Program-made: the position numbers and the translations under genes | Shown here: positions 25,104 through 35,623 of the stretch, in pieces | Position numbering within the stretch: position 1 is the first letter of the stretch | Layout: each line of letters starts with the position of its first letter | Assembly: GCF_016656965.1 (NCBI RefSeq) | Contig: NZ_CP067977.1 | Span: 1,574,501-1,638,500, forward strand | Length of the DNA: 64,000 bases | DNA from: Brevundimonas vitisensis | Lineage (GTDB): Bacteria > Pseudomonadota > Alphaproteobacteria > Caulobacterales > Caulobacteraceae | Direction of reading: 5' to 3' | The notes under the pieces: generated by a model | Told to the model about the DNA's origin: nothing | Databases searched by the model: none | The model's input: only the letters and a program-made list of their open reading frames with translations

Positions 25104-26191
25104 TGGTCGATACATCGGTTGCCCCTGCGGCCCCGCCGCGCCGGCTGTCGTTTCTCGACCGCTGGCTGACATTGTGGATTTTCGCGGCCATGGCGCTGGG
25201 GGTGCTGCTCGGCACGATCATTCCAGGACTGCTGGCCTGGCTCGACAGCCTGTCTGTCGGGTCGACCAACATCCCGATCGCCATCGGCCTGATCCTGATG
25301 ATGTATCCCCCCTTGGCAAAAGTGAACTACGAAGCCCTGCCTCGCGTCTTCGCCGACCGGCGGGTGCTGGCCCTGTCGCTGTTTCAGAACTGGGTGCTGG
25401 GCCCGGTGTTGATGTTCGTTCTGGCGGTGATCTTCCTGCGCGATCAGCCGGAATACATGACCGGCGTCATCCTGATCGGCCTCGCTCGCTGCATCGCCAT
25501 GGTGCTGGTCTGGAACCAGCTGGCGCGCGGCGACAACCAGTATGTGGCCGGATTGGTCGCCTTCAACTCGGTCTTCCAGATCGTTTTCTTCAGCGCCTAC
25601 GCCTGGTTCTTCCTGTCCTTCCTGCCGCCGCTGCTGGGGCTGGAGGGCAGCGTGGTCGACGTCGGCTTCTGGACCATCGCAGGCGCGGTCCTGATCTATC
25701 TCGGCCTGCCGTTTCTGGGTGGCTTTCTGACGCGCCGAACTCTAATCGCCCGCAAGGGTGCCGACTGGTATGAGCGCCGGTTCCTGCCCCGCATCGGCCC
25801 CATCACCCTGATCGCTCTGCTCTTCACCATTCTGGCGATGTTCAGCCTGAAGGGCGCAGACGTCGTCGCCCTGCCGCTGGATGCGCTGCGCATCGCCATC
25901 CCGCTGACGATCTATTTCCTGGTGATGTTCGTGGTCAGCTTTCTGATGGGGCGTCTGATCGAGTCCGACTATCCGCGCACCACAGCCCTGGCCTTTACAG
26001 CCGCCTCCAACAATTTCGAGCTGGCCATCGCCGTCGCCATCGCCGCCTTCGGCCTGGCCAGCCCGGTCGCCTTCGCCGCTGTGATCGGGCCGCTGGTCGA
26101 GGTGCCGGTACTGATCCTTCTGGTCTCGGTCGCCCTGTGGCTCGGCCGCCGCTTTTTCCCGGCCACCGCACCGGCCAAGGACGCCTGCTGA
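25103..26191 (+). CDS. acr3: Arsenite efflux permease of the ACR3 family
   Basis: 362 residues with ten hydrophobic segments. [19 protein letters not shown] in TM4 contains the conserved Cys needed for arsenite transport, and [19 protein letters not shown] in TM9 is a family signature. It exports As(III) across the inner membrane, driven by the proton gradient. It overlaps arsC by one base and arsH by one base, showing a tightly coupled operon. In some genomes this gene is named arsB, but it is not homologous to the E. coli ArsB family. Confidence 0.93.
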   Translation: MVDTSVAPAAPPRRLSFLDRWLTLWIFAAMALGVLLGTIIPGLLAWLDSLSVGSTNIPIAIGLILMMYPPLAKVNYEALPRVFADRRVLALSLFQNWVLGPVLMFVLAVIFLRDQPEYMTGVILIGLARCIAMVLVWNQLARGDNQYVAGLVAFNSVFQIVFFSAYAWFFLSFLPPLLGLEGSVVDVGFWTIAGAVLIYLGLPFLGGFLTRRTLIARKGADWYERRFLPRIGPITLIALLFTILAMFSLKGADVVALPLDALRIAIPLTIYFLVMFVVSFLMGRLIESDYPRTTALAFTAASNNFELAIAVAIAAFGLASPVAFAAVIGPLVEVPVLILLVSVALWLGRRFFPATAPAKDAC

Positions 26192-26934
26192 TGGAGCGAC
26201 TTCGCCCCCTGCCGGACCCCGACCATTTGCCGGCGCTGGCTCCCGCCTTCCTGTCCTCGAGCCCTGCCACCGGGCTCGGGCCCAATGATTACCCGCCGCG
26301 CATTCTGCTGCTCTATGGGTCGCTGCGGGAACGCTCATACTCGCGCCTGTGCGTGGAGGAGGCGGCGCGGCTGCTGCGCTTCATGGGCTGCGAGACGCGC
26401 ATCTTCGATCCGTCCGACCTGCCCCTGACCGATCAGGTCCCAGGCGACGACCATCCCGCCGTCCACGAACTGCGCCAGCACGCGATGTGGTCCGAGGGCA
26501 TGGTCTGGTGCAGCCCAGAGCGTCACGGCCAGGTCTCCGGCATCATGAAGCTTCAGATCGACCACCTGCCGCTGAACATGGGCGGGATGCGACCGACCCA
26601 GGGCCGGACCCTGGCGGTTATGCAGGTGTCCGGCGGCTCCCAGAGCTTCAACGCCGTCAACACCCTGCGCCTGCTCGGCCGCTGGATGCGGATGATCACC
26701 ATCCCCAACCAGTCCAGCGTCGCCAAGGCCTATCAGGAGTTTGACGACGCAGGTCGGATGAAGCCTTCCGCCTATTACGACCGCATCGTCGATGTGATGG
26801 AGGAACTGGTCCGGTTCACCCTCCTGACCCGACCCCATGCGCCCCAACTGGTGGACCGGTATTCAGAGCGGAAAGAGGCGGGAAAGACGGTTGACGCCAA
26901 CCGGGATTTGTCGGCCATCGCCCTCCGGTCCTGA
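26191..26934 (+). CDS. arsH: Organoarsenical oxidase ArsH (NADPH-dependent FMN reductase)
   Basis: 247 residues, normal for ArsH. The flavodoxin-like FMN site is [14 protein letters not shown], and [15 protein letters not shown] followed by [27 protein letters not shown] is diagnostic. ArsH oxidises trivalent methyl- and aromatic arsenicals and can reduce other acceptors such as chromate or quinones. Its start overlaps the acr3 stop (TGATG). With arsR, arsC and acr3 it completes a resistance set for arsenate, arsenite and organoarsenicals. Confidence 0.92.
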   Translation: MERLRPLPDPDHLPALAPAFLSSSPATGLGPNDYPPRILLLYGSLRERSYSRLCVEEAARLLRFMGCETRIFDPSDLPLTDQVPGDDHPAVHELRQHAMWSEGMVWCSPERHGQVSGIMKLQIDHLPLNMGGMRPTQGRTLAVMQVSGGSQSFNAVNTLRLLGRWMRMITIPNQSSVAKAYQEFDDAGRMKPSAYYDRIVDVMEELVRFTLLTRPHAPQLVDRYSERKEAGKTVDANRDLSAIALRS

Positions 26935-26973
26935 GGCCCGACGGAGTCTGAGGCACGTCGAACCAGGGGCACG

Positions 26974-27006
26974 AAAAAGGGGCCCGGCACATATGCACCG
27001 AGCCCC
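26974..27006 (-). terminator. Rho-independent terminator of katG
   Basis: On the minus strand GGGGCTCGG-loop-CCGGGCCCC (one mismatch) is followed by TTTTTCG. It lies in the 95 bases between the convergent arsH and katG stops. Confidence 0.75.
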
Positions 27007-27029
27007 GTCTTCACGACTGGCCTGAAGGA

Positions 27030-29315
<2,286 letters not shown>

Positions 29316-29376
29316 CTAACCCAGCTTGGCCATCAAATTAAGTTTATTGTTTTGATGCTGTCGATAAGCCCACCCT

Positions 29377-29655
29377 ATGCTTGAGGCCTGCCGTATCGAC
29401 GTTTGGCTGTGGCGGGCGCGGTTCGCCAAGACGCGGTCCCTGGCGGCCAGCATGGTCGAGGCCGGGCGGGTCCGGCTGACCCACCACGGCACTCAGGTGC
29501 GGCTGGACAAGGCCAGCCGCTCGGTTCACCCGGGCGACGATCTGGTGTTCGCAGTGGGCGAGCGGGTCGTCGCGATCCGGGTCGTCGCCCTGGGCGAGCG
29601 GCGCGGCCCTCCGGCAGAGGCCCGCGCCCTGTATGCGCCACTGGACGAGGCTTAA
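29377..29655 (+). CDS. RNA-binding S4-domain protein (Hsp15-like)
   Basis: 92 residues. CRIDVWLWRARFAKTRSLAASMVEAGRVRL is the S4 helix-turn with its basic face, and VHPGDDLVFAVG follows as the beta part. Hsp15-type proteins bind stalled 50S subunits carrying peptidyl-tRNA after heat stress. In other alphaproteobacteria it lies between the SUV3-like helicase and fdxA. Here the helicase is 10 kb upstream. No SD is visible before the ATG. Confidence 0.85.
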   Translation: MLEACRIDVWLWRARFAKTRSLAASMVEAGRVRLTHHGTQVRLDKASRSVHPGDDLVFAVGERVVAIRVVALGERRGPPAEARALYAPLDEA

Positions 29656-29669
29656 CCCACGAGAACGAG

Positions 29670-29711
29670 GCTCAAGCAGCGAGCCGCCGCGCGGCGAGCG
29701 ATAGGCCCCCT
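29670..29711 (+). repeat. Dispersed 42-base repeat, copy 2
   Basis: Matches the copy at 11288-11329 over GCTCAAGCAGCGAGC, CCGCG and AGCGATAG blocks with a handful of substitutions. It fills most of the gap between the convergent S4 and yceI genes. Confidence 0.6.
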
Positions 29712-29717
29712 GTTCAC

Positions 29718-30338
29718 CTACTGAGCCGCGACGAACTCACCCTCGATGTGCAGTTCGACCTCGTCACCGATGGCAGGCAGACCATAGGTCATGCCGAAGT
29801 CGGAGCGCTTGATCGTGGTCTCGCCGTCGAAGCCGACGCGGTACTGGCCGCGCTGCTCGCCCGCCTGGTTGAACTCGACCTCCAGGGTCACCGGGCGAGT
29901 GACGTCCTTGATGGTGAGGTTGCCGACCACATCGGCTTCGGTCGGGTCGTCGCTGTCGACGGTGATCGAGGTCGCCACGAAGGTGATGGTCGGGAACTGG
30001 GCCGCGTCGAAGAAGTCGGCCGATTGCAGGTGGGTCTTCAGACCCTCGGACGTATTGTCATGGCCGGCGACGGGCACGGTCGCGGTCAGGGTCGAAGCCG
30101 AGGGATTGGCCGGATCGAGCGTCAGGTTCGCCTCGACGCCTGCGAACTGGCCGATGTAGGTCGAAAAGCCCAGATGATTGATTTTATAGGTGATCTTTCC
30201 GTGCGCCGAATCCAGCGTGTAGTTGCCGGCGCGAACCTCGGCGGGATTCTGCGTAAAGGCGGACTGGGCGATGACGCCTCCGGCCACGAGCGACAGGGCA
30301 ATTCCCCCCATGAGGGCGGATCGGGCGATGAGACGCAT
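29718..30338 (-). CDS. YceI-family periplasmic lipid-binding protein
   Basis: 206 residues. A signal peptide (MRLIARSALMGGIALSLVAGGVIAQ) precedes a lipocalin-like YceI barrel with the conserved YTLDSAHGKITYKINHLGFS start and the FVATSITV and DVTRPVTLEVEF strands. Family members bind polyisoprenoid-like lipids in the periplasm; the physiological role is unclear. The ATG at 30338 has GGAG eight bases upstream; the longer frame to 30407 would place a Cys-rich basic stretch before the signal and is unlikely. It is divergent from fdxA. Confidence 0.88.
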   Translation of the reverse strand: MRLIARSALMGGIALSLVAGGVIAQSAFTQNPAEVRAGNYTLDSAHGKITYKINHLGFSTYIGQFAGVEANLTLDPANPSASTLTATVPVAGHDNTSEGLKTHLQSADFFDAAQFPTITFVATSITVDSDDPTEADVVGNLTIKDVTRPVTLEVEFNQAGEQRGQYRVGFDGETTIKRSDFGMTYGLPAIGDEVELHIEGEFVAAQ

Positions 30339-30452
30339 GAGAAAGCTCCATTGAACGGTAGGGCAGACGCGCGATCTGCAATCGCACATGCGACAGATAG
30401 GGCGCAATCACGTCCGGCCAAGCCCACAAGGGGCGATATCTGCCGCGTTTGG

Positions 30453-30481
30453 TTGACAGCGGGGCGACGGAAGGCCATTTC
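30453..30481 (+). promoter_or_regulatory. Putative promoter of fdxA
   Basis: A perfect TTGACA -35 box is followed after 17 bases by a weak CATTTC -10, 36 bases before the fdxA ATG. Confidence 0.4.
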
Positions 30482-30516
30482 CGCCACCCGTCCTCCCCAA
30501 TGCGCGAAGCCCGCCC

Positions 30517-30858
30517 ATGACCTACATCGTCACCGACGCCTGCGTGAAATGTAAGTTTATGGACTGCGTCGAGGTCTGCCCCGTCGACTGCTTCTATGAG
30601 GGCGAGAACTTCCTGGTCATCGCACCGGACGAATGCATCGACTGCGGCGTGTGCGAGCCCGAGTGCCCGGTCGACGCCATCAAGCCCGACACCGAAGACG
30701 AGCCGGACGGCAAATGGCTCCGGGTCAATGCCGACTATGCGAAGGTATGGCCCAACATCACGGTCAAGGGCACACCGCCCGCCGACGCCGAGGCCTTCGA
30801 GCGCGAGACCGGAAAATTCGAGAAATACTTCTCGGAGAAGCCCGGCAAGGGTTCCTGA
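30517..30858 (+). CDS. fdxA: 7Fe ferredoxin FdxA
   Basis: 113 residues. The first cluster ligands are in [14 protein letters not shown] and the second in [12 protein letters not shown], the pattern of a [3Fe-4S][4Fe-4S] ferredoxin. The C-terminal extension ([17 protein letters not shown]) is typical of the alphaproteobacterial group. It is a small soluble electron carrier; its partners are not shown here. It precedes carD by 297 bases, an order conserved in related genomes. Confidence 0.93.
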   Translation: MTYIVTDACVKCKFMDCVEVCPVDCFYEGENFLVIAPDECIDCGVCEPECPVDAIKPDTEDEPDGKWLRVNADYAKVWPNITVKGTPPADAEAFERETGKFEKYFSEKPGKGS

Positions 30859-31155
30859 CGCAGCACCCCCCGTCGGGTAGGCGTTCGCGCGGGATCGACG
30901 GTCCGGCATCGGACGTTTTGAAATTCTGCGATTTTGTGATAGGTTCCTTCCATTGGGTCGGGCGGTCCGCGATTTCTTCGCGCCGCCCGCGTTTGCGACA
31001 GAACTCCGGCCACGAAGCCGGGGTCGGCCAGAGGTTCGGTGATCCGTTTCCCTTTTTGACGACTGATCCTGTTCCACCGACGCGAGAGCGGCGGCGGGCA
31101 AGGCAATTTCGTCACGGGTCTCGGGTGCTTCCTTTCGCCGGGAAAAGGATGACAC
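30859..31155. other. Non-coding fdxA-carD gap with leader hairpin
   Basis: I see no gene in these 297 bases. A candidate promoter lies at 30918-30945 and a GC-rich bulged hairpin (GGGCGG.CCGCG / CGCG.CCGCCC) at 30960-30988, which would fall in the carD 5-prime leader. Confidence 0.5.
30918..30945 (+). promoter_or_regulatory. Putative promoter of carD
   Basis: TTGAAA, 16 bases, TAGGTT, with TG one base off an extended -10. It would give a leader of about 200 bases to carD. Confidence 0.35.
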
Positions 31156-31716
31156 ATGACGACGAAGACGGGTCTGGAATTCAAGGTCGGCGACGCGGTC
31201 GTCTATCCGGCGCACGGTGTCGGCAAGGTCGCGGCCGTTGAGACGCAGGAAGTCGCGGGCATGTCCCTTGAGGTCTATGTCGTGACCTTCGACCATGAAA
31301 AGATGACGCTGCGCGTCCCCACCAAAAAGGCCAAGACGGCCGGTCTGCGTTCCCTGGCCGCCGATGACGTGGTCACCAAGGCTCTGACGACGCTCAAGGG
31401 CCGCGCCCGCATCAAGCGCACCATGTGGTCGCGCCGGGCCCAGGAATACGAAGCCAAGATCAATTCCGGCGACCTGATCTCGATCGCCGAAGTTGTGCGC
31501 GACCTGCACCGTGCCGACAGCCAGCCGGAACAGTCCTATTCGGAGCGCCAGCTGTATGAATCGGCCCTGGACCGTATGGCCCGCGAAGTCGCTGCCGCCA
31601 ACCGGATCGACAAGACGGCTGCGGTCGAACTGCTGGCCAAATCGCTGAGCGCCAAAAAGGCCGTCGCGCCGGCGGCCCCTGAAGCCGACGCCGAAGCCGA
31701 GGCCGAAGCGGCCTGA
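31156..31716 (+). CDS. carD: CarD/CdnL-family RNA polymerase-binding regulator
   Basis: 186 residues. The RNAP-interaction domain starts FKVGDAVVYPAHGVGKVAAVE, and the helical DNA-binding part contains RARIKRTMWSRRAQEYEAKI. The protein stabilises the open complex at housekeeping and rRNA promoters; in Caulobacter CdnL links growth to nutrient state. The C terminus is acidic and ends Glu-Ala-Ala, matching the Ala-Ala tail that marks Caulobacter CdnL for ClpXP. The gene stands alone with a strong terminator. Confidence 0.93.
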   Translation: MTTKTGLEFKVGDAVVYPAHGVGKVAAVETQEVAGMSLEVYVVTFDHEKMTLRVPTKKAKTAGLRSLAADDVVTKALTTLKGRARIKRTMWSRRAQEYEAKINSGDLISIAEVVRDLHRADSQPEQSYSERQLYESALDRMAREVAAANRIDKTAAVELLAKSLSAKKAVAPAAPEADAEAEAEAA

Positions 31717-31737
31717 GCCATCGGCCCGAGAAACGAC

Positions 31738-31769
31738 AAAAGGCCCCGGATCGCTCCGGGGCCTTTTTT
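31738..31769 (+). terminator. Rho-independent terminator of carD
   Basis: AGGCCCCGGA-TCGC-TCCGGGGCCT followed by six T; an A-run on the left makes it usable in reverse, where it would serve the opposite strand. Confidence 0.9.
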
Positions 31770-31806
31770 CTTTCGCGCTCCCCTCCATGAGGAGGAAGAG
31801 GAGACC

Positions 31807-32289
31807 TCAGAAATACTCGGCGTTGGCAGGACACACCGCGTTCAATCGCCGCGCCGTGATGCTGGCCGGCAGATAGGGCGTGCCGCGCGCGAGCTGGGCC
31901 CCGCCGGTGAAGCGGAAGCTCTCGGGCTGATAGGTGCCGTTCAGACGGACACGCACCTGGCGACCCCGCCGGTCGGTGCAGACGCCCTCGAACCGGGCAT
32001 TGCCCCCACCGACGACCCGCGTCGGATAGGTGCAGGACCACCGCCGCGTCGACAGCCCACCGAAGAAGCGGTTGATCTCGCTGGGGCGCACACATTTCTG
32101 TTCGGTGTCGCGCACGCCGACGGCGCTGGTCGTATATTCCCAGTATCCAGGCAGGACCTCGGTCCGGGACGCCTGCGCCTGGGGCGAGGCGGCGGGTGCC
32201 GCCAGCATCATCGCCCCGGCCAGAAGCGGAGCGCCGAACGCCAGCAGGCGCGGCAGTCGGTCAGGAATGACAGAAGCAATCTTGGACAT
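31807..32289 (-). CDS. DUF3617 secreted protein
   Basis: 160 residues. A signal peptide with hydrophobic core LLAFGAPLLAGAMMLAAP is followed by LPGYWEYTTSAVGVRDTEQKC, the usual start of DUF3617, and paired Cys residues (KCVRP, WSCTY, GVCTD, NAVCP) suited to periplasmic disulfides. No function is known. It lies between carD and rpmB on the opposite strand. Its start shares a 239-base gap with the rpmB promoter. Confidence 0.75.
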   Translation of the reverse strand: MSKIASVIPDRLPRLLAFGAPLLAGAMMLAAPAASPQAQASRTEVLPGYWEYTTSAVGVRDTEQKCVRPSEINRFFGGLSTRRWSCTYPTRVVGGGNARFEGVCTDRRGRQVRVRLNGTYQPESFRFTGGAQLARGTPYLPASITARRLNAVCPANAEYF

Positions 32290-32404
32290 GGCAGCCCCTT
32301 TGTTCGTCTCGTCGTCAGAGATACAGTCGATATATGGCGGGATTTGAACAGGGGCTGAACGGCACCACGCCTATTGCCACTTGTCGGTCCCAACAGGATC
32401 GGCC

Positions 32405-32434
32405 TTGACGCCGGAACCCCGGTTCCTCTATACG
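32405..32434 (+). promoter_or_regulatory. Putative promoter of rpmB
   Basis: TTGACG and TATACG spaced by 18 bases (17 if CTATAC is the -10), about 95 bases before rpmB; one of the best sigma-70 matches in the window. Confidence 0.6.
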
Positions 32435-32528
32435 GCCCCCTCTCGCGCGGGACCCCGTCCTGCACGAACCCGTTTCATGCTTCCGCTGCACCGTTTGCGC
32501 GGGGGCCAAAGACCTTAAGGATCTGACG

Positions 32529-32828
32529 ATGTCGCGTCGCTGCGAACTCACCGGGATCGGCCCCATGGTCGGCCACAGCGTGAGCCACTCGAACATCAAG
32601 ACCAAGCGCCGCTTCCTGCCGTCGCTGAAGACGGTCAAGGTGGCGTCTGAGGCCCTGGGCCAGACCTATTCGCTGCGGATTTCCAACGCCGCGCTGCGCA
32701 CCCTCGACTACAAGGGCGGCCTGGACGCCTTTATCGTCAAGGCTCGTGACGAGCAGCTGTCGGTCGCCGCCCAGCGCATCAAGCGTCAGGTCAAGGCCAA
32801 GCTGGCCGAACAGGCCGCTGCCGCCTGA
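32529..32828 (+). CDS. rpmB: 50S ribosomal protein L28
   Basis: 99 residues, the alphaproteobacterial length. It starts MSRRCELTGIGPMVGHSVSHSN and continues KTKRRFLPSLKTVKV, the rRNA-binding core of bL28. AAGGATC lies a few bases before the ATG. It is transcribed alone from a clear promoter and ends at a strong terminator. The second Cys of the zinc form is missing, as in many bL28 proteins. Confidence 0.96.
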   Translation: MSRRCELTGIGPMVGHSVSHSNIKTKRRFLPSLKTVKVASEALGQTYSLRISNAALRTLDYKGGLDAFIVKARDEQLSVAAQRIKRQVKAKLAEQAAAA

Positions 32829-32857
32829 TTGGTCGATCCGACCGATGAAAAGACATG

Positions 32858-32885
32858 AGGCCGGTGGCAACACCGGCCTTTTTCT
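32858..32885 (+). terminator. Rho-independent terminator of rpmB
   Basis: AGGCCGGTG-GCAA-CACCGGCCT with a GNRA loop, followed by TTTTCT. Confidence 0.9.
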
Positions 32886-32946
32886 TTGCCTGAGGGGTCG
32901 CAGTCTTTAGGGTCTGTCCGTAGTCCGTCTTTTCGAGGTTTCCGGC

Positions 32947-34689
32947 ATGGCGTCTCCCCTTCGTCTCGTCCTGATGGCGGCCAGCGCCATGACGGTTGCC
33001 CTGACGGCGGCCGAGGCGACGCAGGCCCAGACGACCGGTGGACGGACCTCTACCGAATGGACCCTGGACACCGGCCATCCGCGCACGCCCGAGCAGCTGG
33101 CCATGCGGTTCGATGTGGCGGATCTGTCGATCAAGGTCATGCCGCAGACCCGCACGATCGAAGGTGTGGCGACCCTGACCTTCACCGCCGAGGCTCCTTT
33201 GGACCGGCTGGTGGTCGAGCTGGACACCGTCTTCGACGTGGCCTCCGTGTCGGTCGATGGCGTCGAAGTGCCCGCCGGGACCTGGACCAATCCCGAGGGC
33301 CGGATGACCATCCCCCTGGCCCGGCCGCTGGCAGCAGAAGAAACGACCCGGCTGCGCATCGCCTATTCGGGGGCCCCGCGCGTCGCCGTGAACGCCCCGT
33401 GGGACGGCGGCTTCGTCTGGTCCCGCGCGCCAGGAGGAAAGCCCTGGATCGCCACGGCGGTCCAGGGCGATGGCTGCGACCTGTTCTGGCCCTGTATCGA
33501 CCATCCCATGTCCGAGCCTGGACGGGTCGATCTGCACATCACCGTGCCCTCGGACCTTTCGGCGCCGTCCAACGGCCGGTTCCTGGGCAAGCAGGATCAC
33601 GGCGACGGCTGGACGACCTGGAACTGGACCGCGCGCGATCCGAACAACTATGCCATCGCCCTGACCGTCGGCCCCTATGTCGAGCTGACCGGCACCTATG
33701 AGAGCCGGTTCGGCAACACCATCCCCCTGCATTTCTGGCATTTGGACAGCGCCGATCCGGCCCGTGCCGCCGGTCTGTTCGCCGAGTTCAGCCAGCAGCT
33801 GGAATTCTATGAGCGGGTCATCGGCCCCTTCCCCTTTGCCGACGAGAAGATGGGGGTCGTCGAGACGCCGCACCTGGGCATGGAGCACCAGACGATCAAC
33901 GCCTATGGCAACGGCTACAAGAAGGACGACACCGGCTACGACTGGCTGCTGCACCATGAGCTGGCGCACGAATGGTTCGGCAACCAGATGACCAATGTCT
34001 CCTGGGACGACATGTGGCTGCACGAAGGGTTCGGCACCTATATGCAGCCGCTCTACACGCGCTACCTGAACGGCGAGCGGAACTTTCAGGCGACGATGAA
34101 TGAACAGCGGACGGCCCTGGTCAACCGCTACCCCGTCGTCTCCGGTCGTCCCCTGACCGAGGAGCAGGTCTATGAAGGAGACGTCGGGCCCGGAAACGAC
34201 ATCTATTACAAGGGCTCGCAGATCCTGCACACGCTGCGGCTGCTGATCGGGGACGCCGCCTTCTATGAGGCGACGCGGCGGCTGGTCTATGGACGGCCCG
34301 ACCCCCAGCCGGGCAATTTCGAGCCGCGCTTTGCCACGACCCAGGATTTCGTCACCATCGTGGAGCAGGTGACGGGGCGGGAAATGAGCTGGTTCTTCGA
34401 CGCCTATCTATATCAGGCGGCCCTGCCGGACCTGAAGACGACGCGGCAAGGGGATGTGCTGGCGCTGGAATGGGTGACGGGCAATGGCGGTCCCTTCCCC
34501 ATGCCGATCGAGGTCGAAGTCGACGGCCAGGTCACGACGCTCGCCATGACCGATAACCGCGGCACCCTGTCCGTCCCGGCGGATGCGCATGTCCTGATCG
34601 ACCCGATGAACAAGGTGCTGCGCCGCCTGGACGCCGTTGACGCCTATAACGCCTGGGTCGAGGAACAGCGCGCCCGCGCGCGGCGCTGA
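32947..34689 (+). CDS. Secreted M1-family aminopeptidase
   Basis: 580 residues. A signal peptide (cleavage near TQAQ, ~residue 28) is followed by the M1 beta domain. The exopeptidase motif is HLGMEHQTINAYG and the zinc site is HELAHEW (H337, H341) with the third ligand in DMWLHEGFGTY. It is shorter than PepN and belongs to the group lacking the large C-terminal helical domain. It removes N-terminal residues from peptides in the periplasm or outside. It stands alone, convergent with the transglutaminase-like gene. Confidence 0.9.
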   Translation: MASPLRLVLMAASAMTVALTAAEATQAQTTGGRTSTEWTLDTGHPRTPEQLAMRFDVADLSIKVMPQTRTIEGVATLTFTAEAPLDRLVVELDTVFDVASVSVDGVEVPAGTWTNPEGRMTIPLARPLAAEETTRLRIAYSGAPRVAVNAPWDGGFVWSRAPGGKPWIATAVQGDGCDLFWPCIDHPMSEPGRVDLHITVPSDLSAPSNGRFLGKQDHGDGWTTWNWTARDPNNYAIALTVGPYVELTGTYESRFGNTIPLHFWHLDSADPARAAGLFAEFSQQLEFYERVIGPFPFADEKMGVVETPHLGMEHQTINAYGNGYKKDDTGYDWLLHHELAHEWFGNQMTNVSWDDMWLHEGFGTYMQPLYTRYLNGERNFQATMNEQRTALVNRYPVVSGRPLTEEQVYEGDVGPGNDIYYKGSQILHTLRLLIGDAAFYEATRRLVYGRPDPQPGNFEPRFATTQDFVTIVEQVTGREMSWFFDAYLYQAALPDLKTTRQGDVLALEWVTGNGGPFPMPIEVEVDGQVTTLAMTDNRGTLSVPADAHVLIDPMNKVLRRLDAVDAYNAWVEEQRARARR

Positions 34690-34697
34690 GGCTGACG

Positions 34698-35471
34698 TCA
34701 GACCTCGGCGACCGTCACCTTCTGGCGCACCATCTGGCAGGCTCCGCCCGTCGACAGGAAGGCGATGTCGGCTGCGTCGCGTCCACAGGCAATGCGGACC
34801 AGTCCCTGGATTTTTGCCAGCCGGGTCGGATCGACCAGCCACCAGCCGTCGGACAGGAAGACCTCGAACACGGCGTGGAAATCCGGCGGATTGAGGCCGA
34901 AGGAATAGGCGCTCACCGCACGGGCAGGGATTCCTGAGGCCCGGCAGAGGGTGACGCCCAGATGCGTGAAATCGCGGCAGACACCGGCCCGGTCGATGAA
35001 GGTATGAACAGCGGTCGTCCCGGCATTCGACACGCCGTGGGTATAGTCGATGTGCTCGCTGATCCAGTCCAGGATGGCCAGGACCCGCTCTCCCCCGCGG
35101 CTGGCGCCGAACTGGCGCTCGACGAACCGGCCGAACTGATCCGAGGGGCAATAGCGGCTGGGCCACAGGAAGGTCAGGGCCTCGGCCGGCAGGTCGGTCC
35201 AGTCATGTTGAGAGGCCCCCGGCGGCAGGCCGATCAAGGTGCCGTTGTCGACCGTCGCCTCATAGGTCAGGGCTACCTCTCCCGTCAGACGCGCGCGCAA
35301 GGTGCGATAGCCGAACGGGCTGACGTCTTCCTTGAAGACCACCGGCGGGGTGGTGACGATCCGCTCGTCCAGCATCGACTGTCCCGGCCAGTGCGCGGCC
35401 TGGATCTGGAAGATGGCATCGGTCTCGGGACCGAATTGATAGACGAGGTCGCTGCGGACGCGGAGTTTCAA
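34698..35471 (-). CDS. Transglutaminase-like cysteine protease-fold protein (distal gene of the Anbu cluster)
   Basis: 257 residues. A ~130-residue N-terminal beta-rich part precedes a transglutaminase core with Cys in RAGVCRDFTH (C165), His in PPDFHAVFEV (H199) and Asp in LVDPTR (D214). Enzymes of this fold in bacteria mostly act as peptidases or amidases. It is cytosolic by sequence. No ATG fits; the start appears to be TTG at 35471 with a weak SD. It lies in the same orientation as the Anbu genes but is separated from anbu by an acyltransferase gene. Its substrate is unknown. Confidence 0.78.
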   Translation of the reverse strand: MKLRVRSDLVYQFGPETDAIFQIQAAHWPGQSMLDERIVTTPPVVFKEDVSPFGYRTLRARLTGEVALTYEATVDNGTLIGLPPGASQHDWTDLPAEALTFLWPSRYCPSDQFGRFVERQFGASRGGERVLAILDWISEHIDYTHGVSNAGTTAVHTFIDRAGVCRDFTHLGVTLCRASGIPARAVSAYSFGLNPPDFHAVFEVFLSDGWWLVDPTRLAKIQGLVRIACGRDAADIAFLSTGGACQMVRQKVTVAEV

Positions 35472-35623
35472 TCGGCACCAGAGGGCGTGAGGGACAGGAA
35501 GAAGATCAAGTCGGAATGCGATGAACCGGCTGCGCGATGGGCAACGCCCCGCGACCCTTTCGGCTCCCGCCTCGCGCGCTTAGGCCAGCGTCGCGTCCGA
35601 AATGAGACGCACCAAATCTGTTG

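Noticed and set aside
29353-29378. OxyR site upstream of katG
   Set aside because: ATAA-N7-CTAT matches one half of the ATAG-N7-CTAT pattern, but the other half fails and the match overlaps the S4 gene start; not enough to call.
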